Shown here piece after piece: positions 25,519-33,092 of a stretch of DNA of 64,000 bases. Origin of the DNA: Rudanella lutea DSM 19387 (lineage in GTDB: Bacteria > Bacteroidota > Bacteroidia > Cytophagales > Spirosomataceae); contig NZ_KB913013.1 of NCBI RefSeq assembly GCF_000383955.1, forward strand, positions 1,283,694 to 1,347,693, written 5' to 3'. Under the pieces are notes generated by a model, which saw only the letters and a list, made by a program, of their open reading frames with translations, was not told the origin of the DNA and did no database searches. A program made the position numbers and the translations under genes. The stretch's first letter is position 1. Every line of letters starts with the position of its first letter.

Positions 25519-26971
25519 GCAGTAAACCCTCGTCGTCGGTTTCGGCCATGGCCAGTTTTTCGGGAAGAATGAGGTCAAACGTAGCCCCTTCGCCCGGCTT
25601 GCTGTGGGCTCTGATGTAGCCCTGATGCGCCATCACAATCCGCTTGCAAACAGCCAGACCAATGCCGGTACCGTCGTAGGCCGTTTGCGGGTGCAACCGC
25701 CCAAACAGCTGAAAAATACGCTCAGCATACTTCTCATCGAAGCCAATCCCGTTGTCACAAACCGAGATTTTGACGTACGCACGGTTCGAGGTCAGGTCGG
25801 CACAATCGACTTCGTCAACGGGCTCCCAGGTGACCCGCACCACCGGGCGCGTATCAGGTTTACGGTATTTGATCGCATTGCTGATCAGGTTGGCAAACAC
25901 CTGCTCCATCTGACTCGGAATCACGGGCAACACCGGCAACGGATCAACCCGAATATCAACATCAAGCCCTTTGATCTGCAATTCCATATCGTCGAGTACC
26001 CGCCCTACAATTTCGCTCATGCCGACCGTCTGGTAGTTATGCGCCTGATTAGACACCCGCGAAAACTCCAGCAAGTCTTTGATCATGCGCGACATTCGGT
26101 CGGCCGAACCCGTGATTTTGCCCATAAAAAGGCTCGTTTCGGTATCCAGCCTGGCGCGTTGGGTAATCAGGCCCGCAAATGACTGAATCTTGCGCAGGGG
26201 CTCCTGCAAATCGTGCGAGGCAATAAAGGCGAACCGTTCCAGCTCTTCATTGGAGGTAGTCAGCTGTCGGATTCGGGCCTGTAGCTCATCTTCATACCCC
26301 CGCAGCTGATCTTCGGTTAGCTGACGCCGGGTCAGTTCTTCATTGAGTGAATTGTAAGCCGCAATGAGGGTCAGAAACGTCAGCATCGACAGCAGAAAAA
26401 TGACGACGATGGTCTGCTGATACGAGGCTGCGGCCTTCTCGTTGCGGGCTTTCATGAGGCTTTTTTCCTCGGCAATCATCCAGGCCACCGACCGCCGGAT
26501 GTTATCCATCTTGAGCTTCGCGATGAGCAATCGGCTATTTAAGGCCCGCCGGTCGGTGCGGGACCGAATCTGTAGACTATCGATGGCCAGTTTGGTTCGG
26601 GCCTGCGCTTCGAGCGTATCGAGCCGGGCCAGCTGCCGGGGGTTATCGCCCAGGGCTTTGCGTAGGCGAACCCAATCGTCGGGCAGTTCGCGCCGGGCCA
26701 CAATGTACGCTTCCAGGTACAGCGAGTCGCCCCCGGACGCGAGGTACCCACGCGTTCCGTTTTCGACGTCTTTCAACGACGACAGTACATCTTCAAGCCC
26801 GTTAATGGCTTCGTGCGTTGCCTGTACCCGGTCACTATCGGCGCCATACCGGCTGTAGCTGTAAAACGACAGCACAAACCCGGCGGCAATGAGCAATAGG
26901 GCAACCAGGAAAGCCAACGCAATCCGGCGGTCCGGACTGATAGCCGCGAATAGGTTACCGATCGATTTCAT
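25433..26971 (-). CDS. CHASE3-domain sensor histidine kinase
   Basis: 512 residues. Two membrane segments (about 17-38 and 185-207) enclose a periplasmic CHASE3 domain (LSSLKDVENGTRGYLASGGD). A coiled linker follows (LRGYEDELQARIRQLTTSNE), then HisKA with the phospho-accepting His in FIASHDLQEPLRKIQSFAG, the N box NLISNAIKYRKPD, and the G boxes VCDNGIGFDEKYAERIF and GTGIGLAVCKRIV. The phytochrome-type SHDLQEPLRKI H-box is common in Bacteroidota. No response regulator lies beside it, so the partner is unknown. The C-terminal 40 residues are Ser/Pro-rich and are encoded opposite the end of the PBP4-like gene. Confidence 0.92.
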   Translation of the reverse strand: MKSIGNLFAAISPDRRIALAFLVALLLIAAGFVLSFYSYSRYGADSDRVQATHEAINGLEDVLSSLKDVENGTRGYLASGGDSLYLEAYIVARRELPDDWVRLRKALGDNPRQLARLDTLEAQARTKLAIDSLQIRSRTDRRALNSRLLIAKLKMDNIRRSVAWMIAEEKSLMKARNEKAAASYQQTIVVIFLLSMLTFLTLIAAYNSLNEELTRRQLTEDQLRGYEDELQARIRQLTTSNEELERFAFIASHDLQEPLRKIQSFAGLITQRARLDTETSLFMGKITGSADRMSRMIKDLLEFSRVSNQAHNYQTVGMSEIVGRVLDDMELQIKGLDVDIRVDPLPVLPVIPSQMEQVFANLISNAIKYRKPDTRPVVRVTWEPVDEVDCADLTSNRAYVKISVCDNGIGFDEKYAERIFQLFGRLHPQTAYDGTGIGLAVCKRIVMAHQGYIRAHSKPGEGATFDLILPEKLAMAETDDEGLLLTPSSRSVVPLPPESAPAGPLAPGSDPA

Positions 26972-27067
26972 GTCAACACACCACGTGAGGGGTTAAAGGT
27001 AGCCGATTCGCACGGCCCCGCGCCCGCCAGCCTCCCAAAAATTTAGGCAATGACCTTCTCAGGCATC

Positions 27068-27610
27068 TTACCCAATTTTTTCGACCGTCAGGTTATGGTT
27101 GGTGTAAATACACACATCGGCCGCAATGTGCAGGCTCTCGCGCACCATTTCTTCGGCGGTGAGGTGAGCTGCGTGCTTTTTGAGGGCTATAGCCGCCGAC
27201 TGCGCAAAACTCCCTCCTGAGCCGATGGCGGCCACATCGCTGTCGGGCTCAATCACATCACCCGTCCCCGAAATAATGAGCAAATCCTCTTTCGACGCCA
27301 CAATGAGCATGGCTTCGAGTTTGCGCAGGTACCGGTCGGTGCGCCAGTCTTTGGCCAGTTCAATAGCGGCCCGCTTCAGGTTACCGCCGTAGCCGTTGAG
27401 TTTTTCTTCAAACCGTTCGATGAGGGTAAAGGCGTCGGCCGTTGAGCCCGCAAAGCCCGCTAACACCTTGCCGCCAAGCAGCGAGCGCACTTTCCGAACA
27501 TTACTTTTGGCAACGGTATTGCCCATGGTAGCCTGCCCATCGGCCCCGAGCGATACTTGTCCGTTGTGGCGAATCCCCACCACAGTGGTGGCATGAATTG
27601 TCTGTTGCAT
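27068..27610 (-). CDS. hslV: ATP-dependent protease subunit HslV
   Basis: 180 residues, the peptidase part of the HslUV proteasome-like protease. The short propeptide MQQTIHA ends before Thr-Thr-Val-Val-Gly, giving the N-terminal Thr nucleophile. [40 protein letters not shown] and [20 protein letters not shown] are all conserved. HslV works only with the HslU ATPase, which is not encoded in this window. It is preceded on the same strand by an unknown exported protein gene, 36 bases upstream. Confidence 0.95.
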   Translation of the reverse strand: MQQTIHATTVVGIRHNGQVSLGADGQATMGNTVAKSNVRKVRSLLGGKVLAGFAGSTADAFTLIERFEEKLNGYGGNLKRAAIELAKDWRTDRYLRKLEAMLIVASKEDLLIISGTGDVIEPDSDVAAIGSGGSFAQSAAIALKKHAAHLTAEEMVRESLHIAADVCIYTNHNLTVEKIG

Positions 27611-27646
27611 AGTGATGGGATTACAGTTTTCAGGGGTGGTTGGTTC

Positions 27647-28540
27647 CTACTCCTCCCTACTGCTATTGACTCGCTCCTTTATTTTCAGGTTGTACTCATG
27701 CATCGTACCAGCCTGAATATAGTTCGTATGCCAAATCGCTAGGGTACTTGCCCCAATAACGGATGCGGCCGGATAAACGATTGCCCGATTAACCGGATAA
27801 GACGCTCCACGTAGCGCATAGCCCACAAAATAGCCCGACAAAACTCCCACCGCCAGGCTTGATACCAGCCCTGCCACCCGGCGGGCCGTTCGGACATAGC
27901 GCAGATTACTGTTGATTCGGCCGCTGTTCAGGTAGTCGAAGGCCGTCCGGAGGTTCGTGGCCGGTTCGACACGAATACCCCGATAGGTAAATCGAGGCCG
28001 TATGCCAATACCCTTTATCGAGACAGTATCAGCCAGGGTCAACCGTTCTGAGCTTGGAATCAAGGCAACAACCGGCTGATAATACGCACTAAACTGCCCC
28101 CGTAAACGGCCATTGTATTGCCTCACGGCCCGCTCCATACTTTTTTCAACGGGTATAAACAGCGGTACATACGCGAGTACGGCACTACTTAACAGTAGAC
28201 TTCGGGCCTGCGGATGGTTATCACGATTCAGTAAAATGCTCCCTGTGAATCCACCTAACACAACAAAGGGTATCGCCTTTGTTATGGCATGCAGCGTTTT
28301 ATAGCGCCGGACCAACCGATTTCCTTCAGAGTCGGCGTTGCGCTCTAAAAACGAAACCAACTGCTGTGAGTTTAGTGCGGTGGCGTGGTGGTAACCGTAC
28401 TGACGGGGTGGCCCAAATAACGAAGACCGACGATTCATCGAAATCGTATCGCCCAACGTTAACGAGTCTGTTTGGGCAAATCCAGAGAGAGAATAGCTCA
28501 GAACAAGGAAAAGCGCGAAGTAAATGGTGGCTGGTTTCAT
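27647..28540 (-). CDS. exported or membrane protein of unknown function
   Basis: 297 residues from the ATG at 28540. A signal peptide (MKPATIYFALFLVLSYSLSG FAQ) is followed by hydrophobic stretches around TKAIPFVVLGGFTGSILL, LLLSSAVLAYVPLFIPV, and AGLVSSLAVGVLSGYFVGYA. So it is probably an inner-membrane protein with three or four further spans. The middle part (RGQFSAYYQPVVALIPSSER, GIGIRPRFTYRGIRVEPATN) is soluble. I do not recognise the family. It lies between the E2 terminator and hslV and may be co-transcribed with hslV. Confidence 0.65.
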   Translation of the reverse strand: MKPATIYFALFLVLSYSLSGFAQTDSLTLGDTISMNRRSSLFGPPRQYGYHHATALNSQQLVSFLERNADSEGNRLVRRYKTLHAITKAIPFVVLGGFTGSILLNRDNHPQARSLLLSSAVLAYVPLFIPVEKSMERAVRQYNGRLRGQFSAYYQPVVALIPSSERLTLADTVSIKGIGIRPRFTYRGIRVEPATNLRTAFDYLNSGRINSNLRYVRTARRVAGLVSSLAVGVLSGYFVGYALRGASYPVNRAIVYPAASVIGASTLAIWHTNYIQAGTMHEYNLKIKERVNSSREE

Positions 28541-28571
28541 ACTACAATGTATTCTGACTTTCACAAAAACA

Positions 28572-28613
28572 AAAGTCGGCCCATGCTTACAACTGTTCGC
28601 ATGGGCCGACTTT
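28572..28613 (-). terminator. terminator of the pyruvate dehydrogenase E2 gene
   Basis: AAAGTCGGCCCATGC pairs with GCATGGGCCGACTTT, and on the minus strand the stem is followed by TTTTGTTTTTG. It sits 22 bases after the E2 stop. Confidence 0.8.
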
Positions 28614-28634
28614 ACTTTTCGGTTGATTATCCGA

Positions 28635-30329
28635 CTACACCAGCATCCGCATGGGGTCTTCGAGCAACTGCTTGAACGTTTGCAGGAAAGCCGCCCCCGT
28701 AGCGCCGTCTACCACGCGGTGGTCGCACGAGAGGGTTACTTTCATCACGTTGGTTGGTTGAGCCTGTCCATCCACAAACTTCACCGACTCTTTGATGGCT
28801 CCAATCGCCATGATGCACGAGTCGGGGGGGTTAATGATCGCCGTAAACTCTTCGATACCAAACATACCCAGGTTCGAGATCGAGAAGGTGCTGCCTTCCC
28901 AATCTTTGGGCTGAAGTTTCTTGTCTTTGGCCTTGCCCGCCAGGTCTTTTACCTCAGCCGCAATCGTCGACAGCGTTTTCTGGTCGGCGTTGCGTACCAC
29001 CGGCACCAGCAAACCATCGGGGATAGCCACGGCTACACCAATGTTAACGTACTTGTACTTGCGGATTTTGTCGCCGAGCCACGACGAGTTGACGTCGGGG
29101 TGTTGCTTGAGAGCCACAGCAGCCGCTTTCAGCACAAAATCGTTGAACGAAATCTTCACGGGGCTTACCGCGTTGACCGTTCCGCGTAGTTGCATCGCCT
29201 TGTCCATGTTGATTTCCATGGTCAGGTAGAAATGCGGAGCGGTAAACATGCTCTCGCTCAGGCGACGGGCAATTGTCTTGCGCATCTGGCTGACCGGGAA
29301 GTCTTCGAACTCGCCCGCCGGAGCCGGGGCGGCTTGCGGAGCAGCCTGCGGTGCTGGAGCGGGGGCGGGTGCAGATGCTGCAACCGGGGCAGCTGGTGCC
29401 GGAGCAGCAGCCGGAGCTGGGGCGGCTTTACCGGGTGCAAACGACTCTACATCGGCTTTCACAATACGGCCTTCGGGGCCAGTGCCGTGTACCTGACGGA
29501 GATCGATACCCCGCTCTTCGGCAATGGCTTTGGCGAGGGGCGATGCTTTCACCCGGCCGTTTTCCGACGACGCGGCAGCCGCTGGGGCCGACGCTGCGGG
29601 TGCGGCCTCCGTAGCCGGGGCAGCTGGTGCCGCAGTGGCCGGAGCACTCCCCGACGCACCGCCCTCGAGCAGTACTTTGAAATTGGCTCCTTTTTCGCCC
29701 ACAACCGCGATCACGGCATCAACCGCTACCGACTCACCTTCTTTCACGCCCACGTACAGCAGGGTGCCTTCTTCGTAGGCTTCGAGGTCCATGGTAGCCT
29801 TATCGGTTTCTACCTCAGCCAACACATCGCCCGATTTCACAGTATCACCTTCTTTTTTGTGCCAGGCCACAATCACCCCTTCGGTCATGGTGTCCGACAT
29901 TTTGGGCATTCGGATCACGGAAGCGTTCACTTCTTCGGCGGGGGCGGCCGATACCGCGTTGGCGGCTGGCATATCGGTGTTTACCTGCTCCGATTTAATG
30001 TCGCCAGCGGGCGCAGCTTCGGGACGGTCCGGCGTTCCGGCCGAAGCGGCAGCCGGGGCTCCACCGTCGAGCAGGGCTTTGTAATCTTCGCCTTCGGCAC
30101 CGATTATGGCCAGCACCCCATCAACGGGTACCGACTGTCCTTTTTCGACGCCGATATACAGCAGGGTACCTTCTTCGTACGATTCGAGGTCCATCGTAGC
30201 CTTGTCGGTTTCTACTTCGGCCAGGACATCGCCCGACTTCACTTTATCGCCCACTTTTTTGTGCCACTCCGCAATGACGCCTTCGGTCATGGTGTCGCTC
30301 ATTTTGGGCATTCGGATTAATTCAGCCAT
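28635..30329 (-). CDS. pyruvate dehydrogenase complex dihydrolipoamide acetyltransferase (E2)
   Basis: 564 residues. Two tandem lipoyl domains (residues about 1-80 and 135-215) each carry the lipoyl Lys in VETDKATMDL. A Pro/Ala-rich hinge follows, then the E1/E3-binding domain (KASPLAKAIAEERGIDLRQV, GTGPEGRIVKADVES). The third part is the catalytic trimer domain (PVSQMRKTIARRLSESMFTA, FNDFVLKAAAVALKQHPDVN, SCDHRVVDGATGAAFLQ, with the active His). It transfers acetyl groups to CoA, linking glycolysis to the citric acid cycle. E1 and E3 genes are not in the window. A possible promoter is at 30418-30425 on the same strand. Confidence 0.96.
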   Translation of the reverse strand: MAELIRMPKMSDTMTEGVIAEWHKKVGDKVKSGDVLAEVETDKATMDLESYEEGTLLYIGVEKGQSVPVDGVLAIIGAEGEDYKALLDGGAPAAASAGTPDRPEAAPAGDIKSEQVNTDMPAANAVSAAPAEEVNASVIRMPKMSDTMTEGVIVAWHKKEGDTVKSGDVLAEVETDKATMDLEAYEEGTLLYVGVKEGESVAVDAVIAVVGEKGANFKVLLEGGASGSAPATAAPAAPATEAAPAASAPAAAASSENGRVKASPLAKAIAEERGIDLRQVHGTGPEGRIVKADVESFAPGKAAPAPAAAPAPAAPVAASAPAPAPAPQAAPQAAPAPAGEFEDFPVSQMRKTIARRLSESMFTAPHFYLTMEINMDKAMQLRGTVNAVSPVKISFNDFVLKAAAVALKQHPDVNSSWLGDKIRKYKYVNIGVAVAIPDGLLVPVVRNADQKTLSTIAAEVKDLAGKAKDKKLQPKDWEGSTFSISNLGMFGIEEFTAIINPPDSCIMAIGAIKESVKFVDGQAQPTNVMKVTLSCDHRVVDGATGAAFLQTFKQLLEDPMRMLV

Positions 30330-30417
30330 AGTCAGATTATGTATCGGATTGCGCTAAGACGTTGGATGCTATCGAGTAAGGGTCGACGGAAAGACAGACT
30401 ACTCATCGACCGGCCGC

Positions 30418-30425
30418 CAAAATTA
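30418..30425 (-). promoter_or_regulatory. possible -7 element of the E2 gene
   Basis: On the minus strand TAATTTTG is an exact TAnnTTTG about 90 bases before the E2 start codon. A TTTTC sits about 17 bases further upstream in place of TTTG. Confidence 0.35.
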
Positions 30426-30566
30426 AAGCAAAGGCGCGAAAATCACATTCATTCGGGCCGGTTCTGTACGATTCCGCCCATTTGTTTAGGTGATAAGTAG
30501 GCCAATCGAAGCTAATCAGGCTGGAAAATTGGGGATTCCGTAGACTGACCAACCCGTTTGCACCTG

Positions 30567-30574
30567 TACCTTTG
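30567..30574 (+). promoter_or_regulatory. -7 element of the DUF486 gene
   Basis: TACCTTTG is an exact TAnnTTTG, 30 bases before the ATG at 30604. The -33 element is not clear. Confidence 0.4.
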
Positions 30575-30603
30575 GGTCACTTAACGCCTATTTGTTTATA
30601 CGT

Positions 30604-30975
30604 ATGAAAGCAATCTACTGCATTGGCCTGCTGGTAATCTCCAATGTGTTTATGACGCTGGCCTGGTATGGCCACCTGCAAGTGAAACAATTTCCGGCGC
30701 TGGCCCGGCTCTCTTTCGCCGGGATCGTGTTGCTGAGCTGGGGCCTCGCCCTGTTTGAATACGTGTTTCAGGTACCGGCCAACCGAATCGGCTCTTCCGA
30801 GACCGGCGGCCCTTTTTCGCTTTTCGAACTCAAAACCATTCAGGAGGCCGTGTCGCTCATTGTGTTCACGCTGATTACGATTTTCGTCTTCCGCACCGAC
30901 AAGCTTGCCTGGAACCACCTGGTCGGGTTCTTTTTCATCGTTGTGGCCGTATTCTTTATTTTCAAGAAGTGGTGA
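30604..30975 (+). CDS. DUF486 / DMT-like small membrane protein
   Basis: 123 residues with four membrane segments: IYCIGLLVISNVFMTLAWYG, LARLSFAGIVLLSWGLALFE, KTIQEAVSLIVFTLITIF and NHLVGFFFIVVAVFFIFKK. YVFQVPANRIG, between the second and third, is the hallmark of the DUF486 (DMT-like) family. The family is widespread and thought to be related to small drug/metabolite transporters; its substrate is not known. I chose the ATG at 30604; an in-frame TTG at 30592 adds four residues. It ends just before the MITE-like element at 30982. Confidence 0.88.
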   Translation: MKAIYCIGLLVISNVFMTLAWYGHLQVKQFPALARLSFAGIVLLSWGLALFEYVFQVPANRIGSSETGGPFSLFELKTIQEAVSLIVFTLITIFVFRTDKLAWNHLVGFFFIVVAVFFIFKKW

Positions 30976-30981
30976 TGGGCA

Positions 30982-31131
30982 GGGATGACATCTCGTTTAG
31001 AGAGATGTCATCCCTATGGTTTGAAATGATGGTGCCTGCGAGGTGGGTTCCGCATAAAAAAGAGATGACCTGGATAAAAAAAGAGATGACCGCACGGGCG
31101 GCCCCGATCTCTCCAAACGAGATGTCATCTC
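30982..31131. mobile_element. MITE-like element with 25-base terminal inverted repeats
   Basis: The left end (from 30982) and the right end (31107-31131, inverted) match at 23 of 25 bases. The left end is part of a perfect hairpin, 30982-31014: GGGATGACATCTC, loop GTTTAGA, GAGATGTCATCCC. Inside are two direct copies of AAAAAAGAGATGACC at 31056-31070 and 31077-31091. No coding frame is seen. The hairpin core recurs at 51815-51881 with the same GTTTAGA loop, so this is a dispersed family. A target-site duplication is not obvious. Confidence 0.6.
31076..31112 (-). terminator. terminator of aspS inside the MITE-like element
   Basis: On the minus strand AGAGAT...ATCTCT closes a stem with GGCCGC/GCGGTC further in, followed by a run of seven T. 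It lies about 50 bases after the aspS stop. Confidence 0.6.
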
Positions 31132-31162
31132 AAAAAACACTAGCCAAATGGCTACCCTTTCC

Positions 31163-32920
31163 TTACTTGGGTTCGGCAACCGATTTGATCTTCAACTCGT
31201 CGAGTTGCTTATCCGAAATAGTCGAGGGCGAGTCGATCATGACGTCGCGGCCCGAGTTGTTTTTCGGGAAGGCAATAAAGTCTCGGATCGAGTCGGCACC
31301 ACCAAAGAGCGACGTTAACCGGTCGAAACCGAACGCGATACCGCCGTGCGGAGGAGCCCCAAACTCAAACGCGTCCATCAGGAAGCCAAACTGTGCTTTA
31401 GCCTCTTCGTCGGAGAAGCCGAGCAGGCTGAACATCCGGGCCTGTAGTTCTTTGTTGAAAATCCGGATGGACCCCCCGCCCACTTCGGTACCGTTGATGA
31501 CCATGTCGTAGGCATTGGCCCGCACCGCACCGGGGTTGGTTTCGAGCAGCGGAATATCCTCGGGTTTGGGCGAGGTGAAGGGGTGGTGCATGGCAAACCA
31601 CCGCTGCTCTTCTTCGCCATATTCCAGCAAAGGGAAATCGAGTACCCACAGCACTTTGTAATCGTCGGGATTGCGCAGCCCTAAGCGGCTACCCATCTCA
31701 AGCCGCAGCTCGTTCAGTTGCTTACGGGTTTTGTCGGCCTCGCCCGCCAGCACCAGAATCAGGTCGCCGGGCTTGGCATCAAACTGCGTCGCCCAACCTG
31801 CCAGATCCTCGGGGCTGAAGAACTTATCGACCGACGATTTCACCGAGCCATCCTCGTTGACACGGGCATAAATAAGCCCTTTCGCGCCAATTTGTGGGCG
31901 TTTGAGCCACTCGGTCAGCTCGTCGATCTGCTTGCGGGTGTACTGAGCCGCGCCCGGCACGTTGATTCCTACTACCAGTTCGGCATCGTCGAACACCGGG
32001 AACCCTTTTCCCTTAGCCATGTCGGTCAGTTCTACAAACTGCATTCCGAAACGGGTATCGGGTTTGTCGGAGCCGTACAGGCGCATGGCGTCGGCATAGG
32101 TCATGCGGGGTACTTCGGCCAGATCAATGCCTTTCACGGTTTTAAACAGCTGCCGCACCAGCCCTTCAAACATCACCAGAATATCTTCCTGCTCCACAAA
32201 CGACATTTCACAGTCAATTTGGGTAAACTCAGGCTGCCGGTCGGCGCGGAGGTCTTCGTCGCGGAAACACTTCACAATCTGAAAGTACCGGTCGAAGCCC
32301 GACACCATCAGAAGCTGCTTAAACGTTTGGGGCGACTGGGGCAGGGCGTAAAACTCACCCGGGTTCATGCGGCTGGGCACCACAAAATCACGCGCACCTT
32401 CGGGCGTCGACTTGATGAGCACCGGCGTTTCGACTTCGATAAAACCCTGCTCGTCCATATACCGGCGGGTTTCCTGCGCCATGCGGTGCCGCAGTTCGAG
32501 GTTCCGGCGCACGGGGTTCCGGCGCAGGTCGAGGTAGCGGTATTTCATCCGCAGGTCGTCGCCCCCGTCAGTTTCGTCTTCGATCTTGAACGGCGGAGTA
32601 TTGGCCGTGTTGAGTACTGTCAGGGCGGTGGGGCGCACCTCAATATCACCGGTGGGTACATTAGGGTTTTTGGCTTTCCGCTCCACGACCTCGCCGGTTG
32701 CCTGCACCACAAACTCGCGACCGAGTGAGCGGGCCGTAACAAACAATTCGGCCGACGAAACGCCTTCTTCCAGAATCAGTTGGGTAATTCCGTAGCGGTC
32801 GCGCAGATCAATCCAGAGTACCTTTCCTTTGTCGCGGATGGTCTGGACCCAGCCAGAAAGAGTTACGGTTTTAGCGGCATCAGCCAGGCGAAGTTCGCCA
32901 CAGGTATGAGATCGGAGCAT
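31163..32920 (-). CDS. aspS: aspartate--tRNA ligase
   Basis: 585 residues, the bacterial-type enzyme with the GAD insertion. The N-terminal OB-fold anticodon domain (residues about 1-110, [36 protein letters not shown]) is followed by the class II core: [40 protein letters not shown], motif 2 in [20 protein letters not shown] and motif 3 in [13 protein letters not shown]. It charges tRNA-Asp with aspartate in the cytoplasm. The S9 peptidase gene lies upstream on the same strand. The leader between them is largely a palindrome of GAGTGAAA words. Confidence 0.97.
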   Translation of the reverse strand: MLRSHTCGELRLADAAKTVTLSGWVQTIRDKGKVLWIDLRDRYGITQLILEEGVSSAELFVTARSLGREFVVQATGEVVERKAKNPNVPTGDIEVRPTALTVLNTANTPPFKIEDETDGGDDLRMKYRYLDLRRNPVRRNLELRHRMAQETRRYMDEQGFIEVETPVLIKSTPEGARDFVVPSRMNPGEFYALPQSPQTFKQLLMVSGFDRYFQIVKCFRDEDLRADRQPEFTQIDCEMSFVEQEDILVMFEGLVRQLFKTVKGIDLAEVPRMTYADAMRLYGSDKPDTRFGMQFVELTDMAKGKGFPVFDDAELVVGINVPGAAQYTRKQIDELTEWLKRPQIGAKGLIYARVNEDGSVKSSVDKFFSPEDLAGWATQFDAKPGDLILVLAGEADKTRKQLNELRLEMGSRLGLRNPDDYKVLWVLDFPLLEYGEEEQRWFAMHHPFTSPKPEDIPLLETNPGAVRANAYDMVINGTEVGGGSIRIFNKELQARMFSLLGFSDEEAKAQFGFLMDAFEFGAPPHGGIAFGFDRLTSLFGGADSIRDFIAFPKNNSGRDVMIDSPSTISDKQLDELKIKSVAEPK

Positions 32921-32925
32921 AATCT

Positions 32926-33042
32926 AAAGAGCGAATGAGTGAAAGAGTGAAAGAGCGAATGTCCGGTCGGTCACGCTTTGCCGAACCGGTGCGCCGGAGC
33001 GACGGCCCGCACTCTTTCGCTCTTTCACTCTTTATTTCATTT
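32926..33042. repeat. palindrome with GAGTGAAA octamer arms upstream of aspS
   Basis: The left arm (32926-32961) reads as octamers GAGCGAAT, GAGTGAAA, GAGTGAAA, GAGCGAAT. The right arm (33011-33042) is the complement of the same units (ACTCTTTCGCTCTTTCACTC). The 50-base centre has a smaller CCGGT/ACCGG hairpin. It sits just before the aspS start codon and so is probably in its leader. Confidence 0.7.
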
Positions 33043-33092
33043 CAGGCCGCAAAGGTACGGACTTTAGGGCCAAGGGGCAAGGTTCATTTGTT

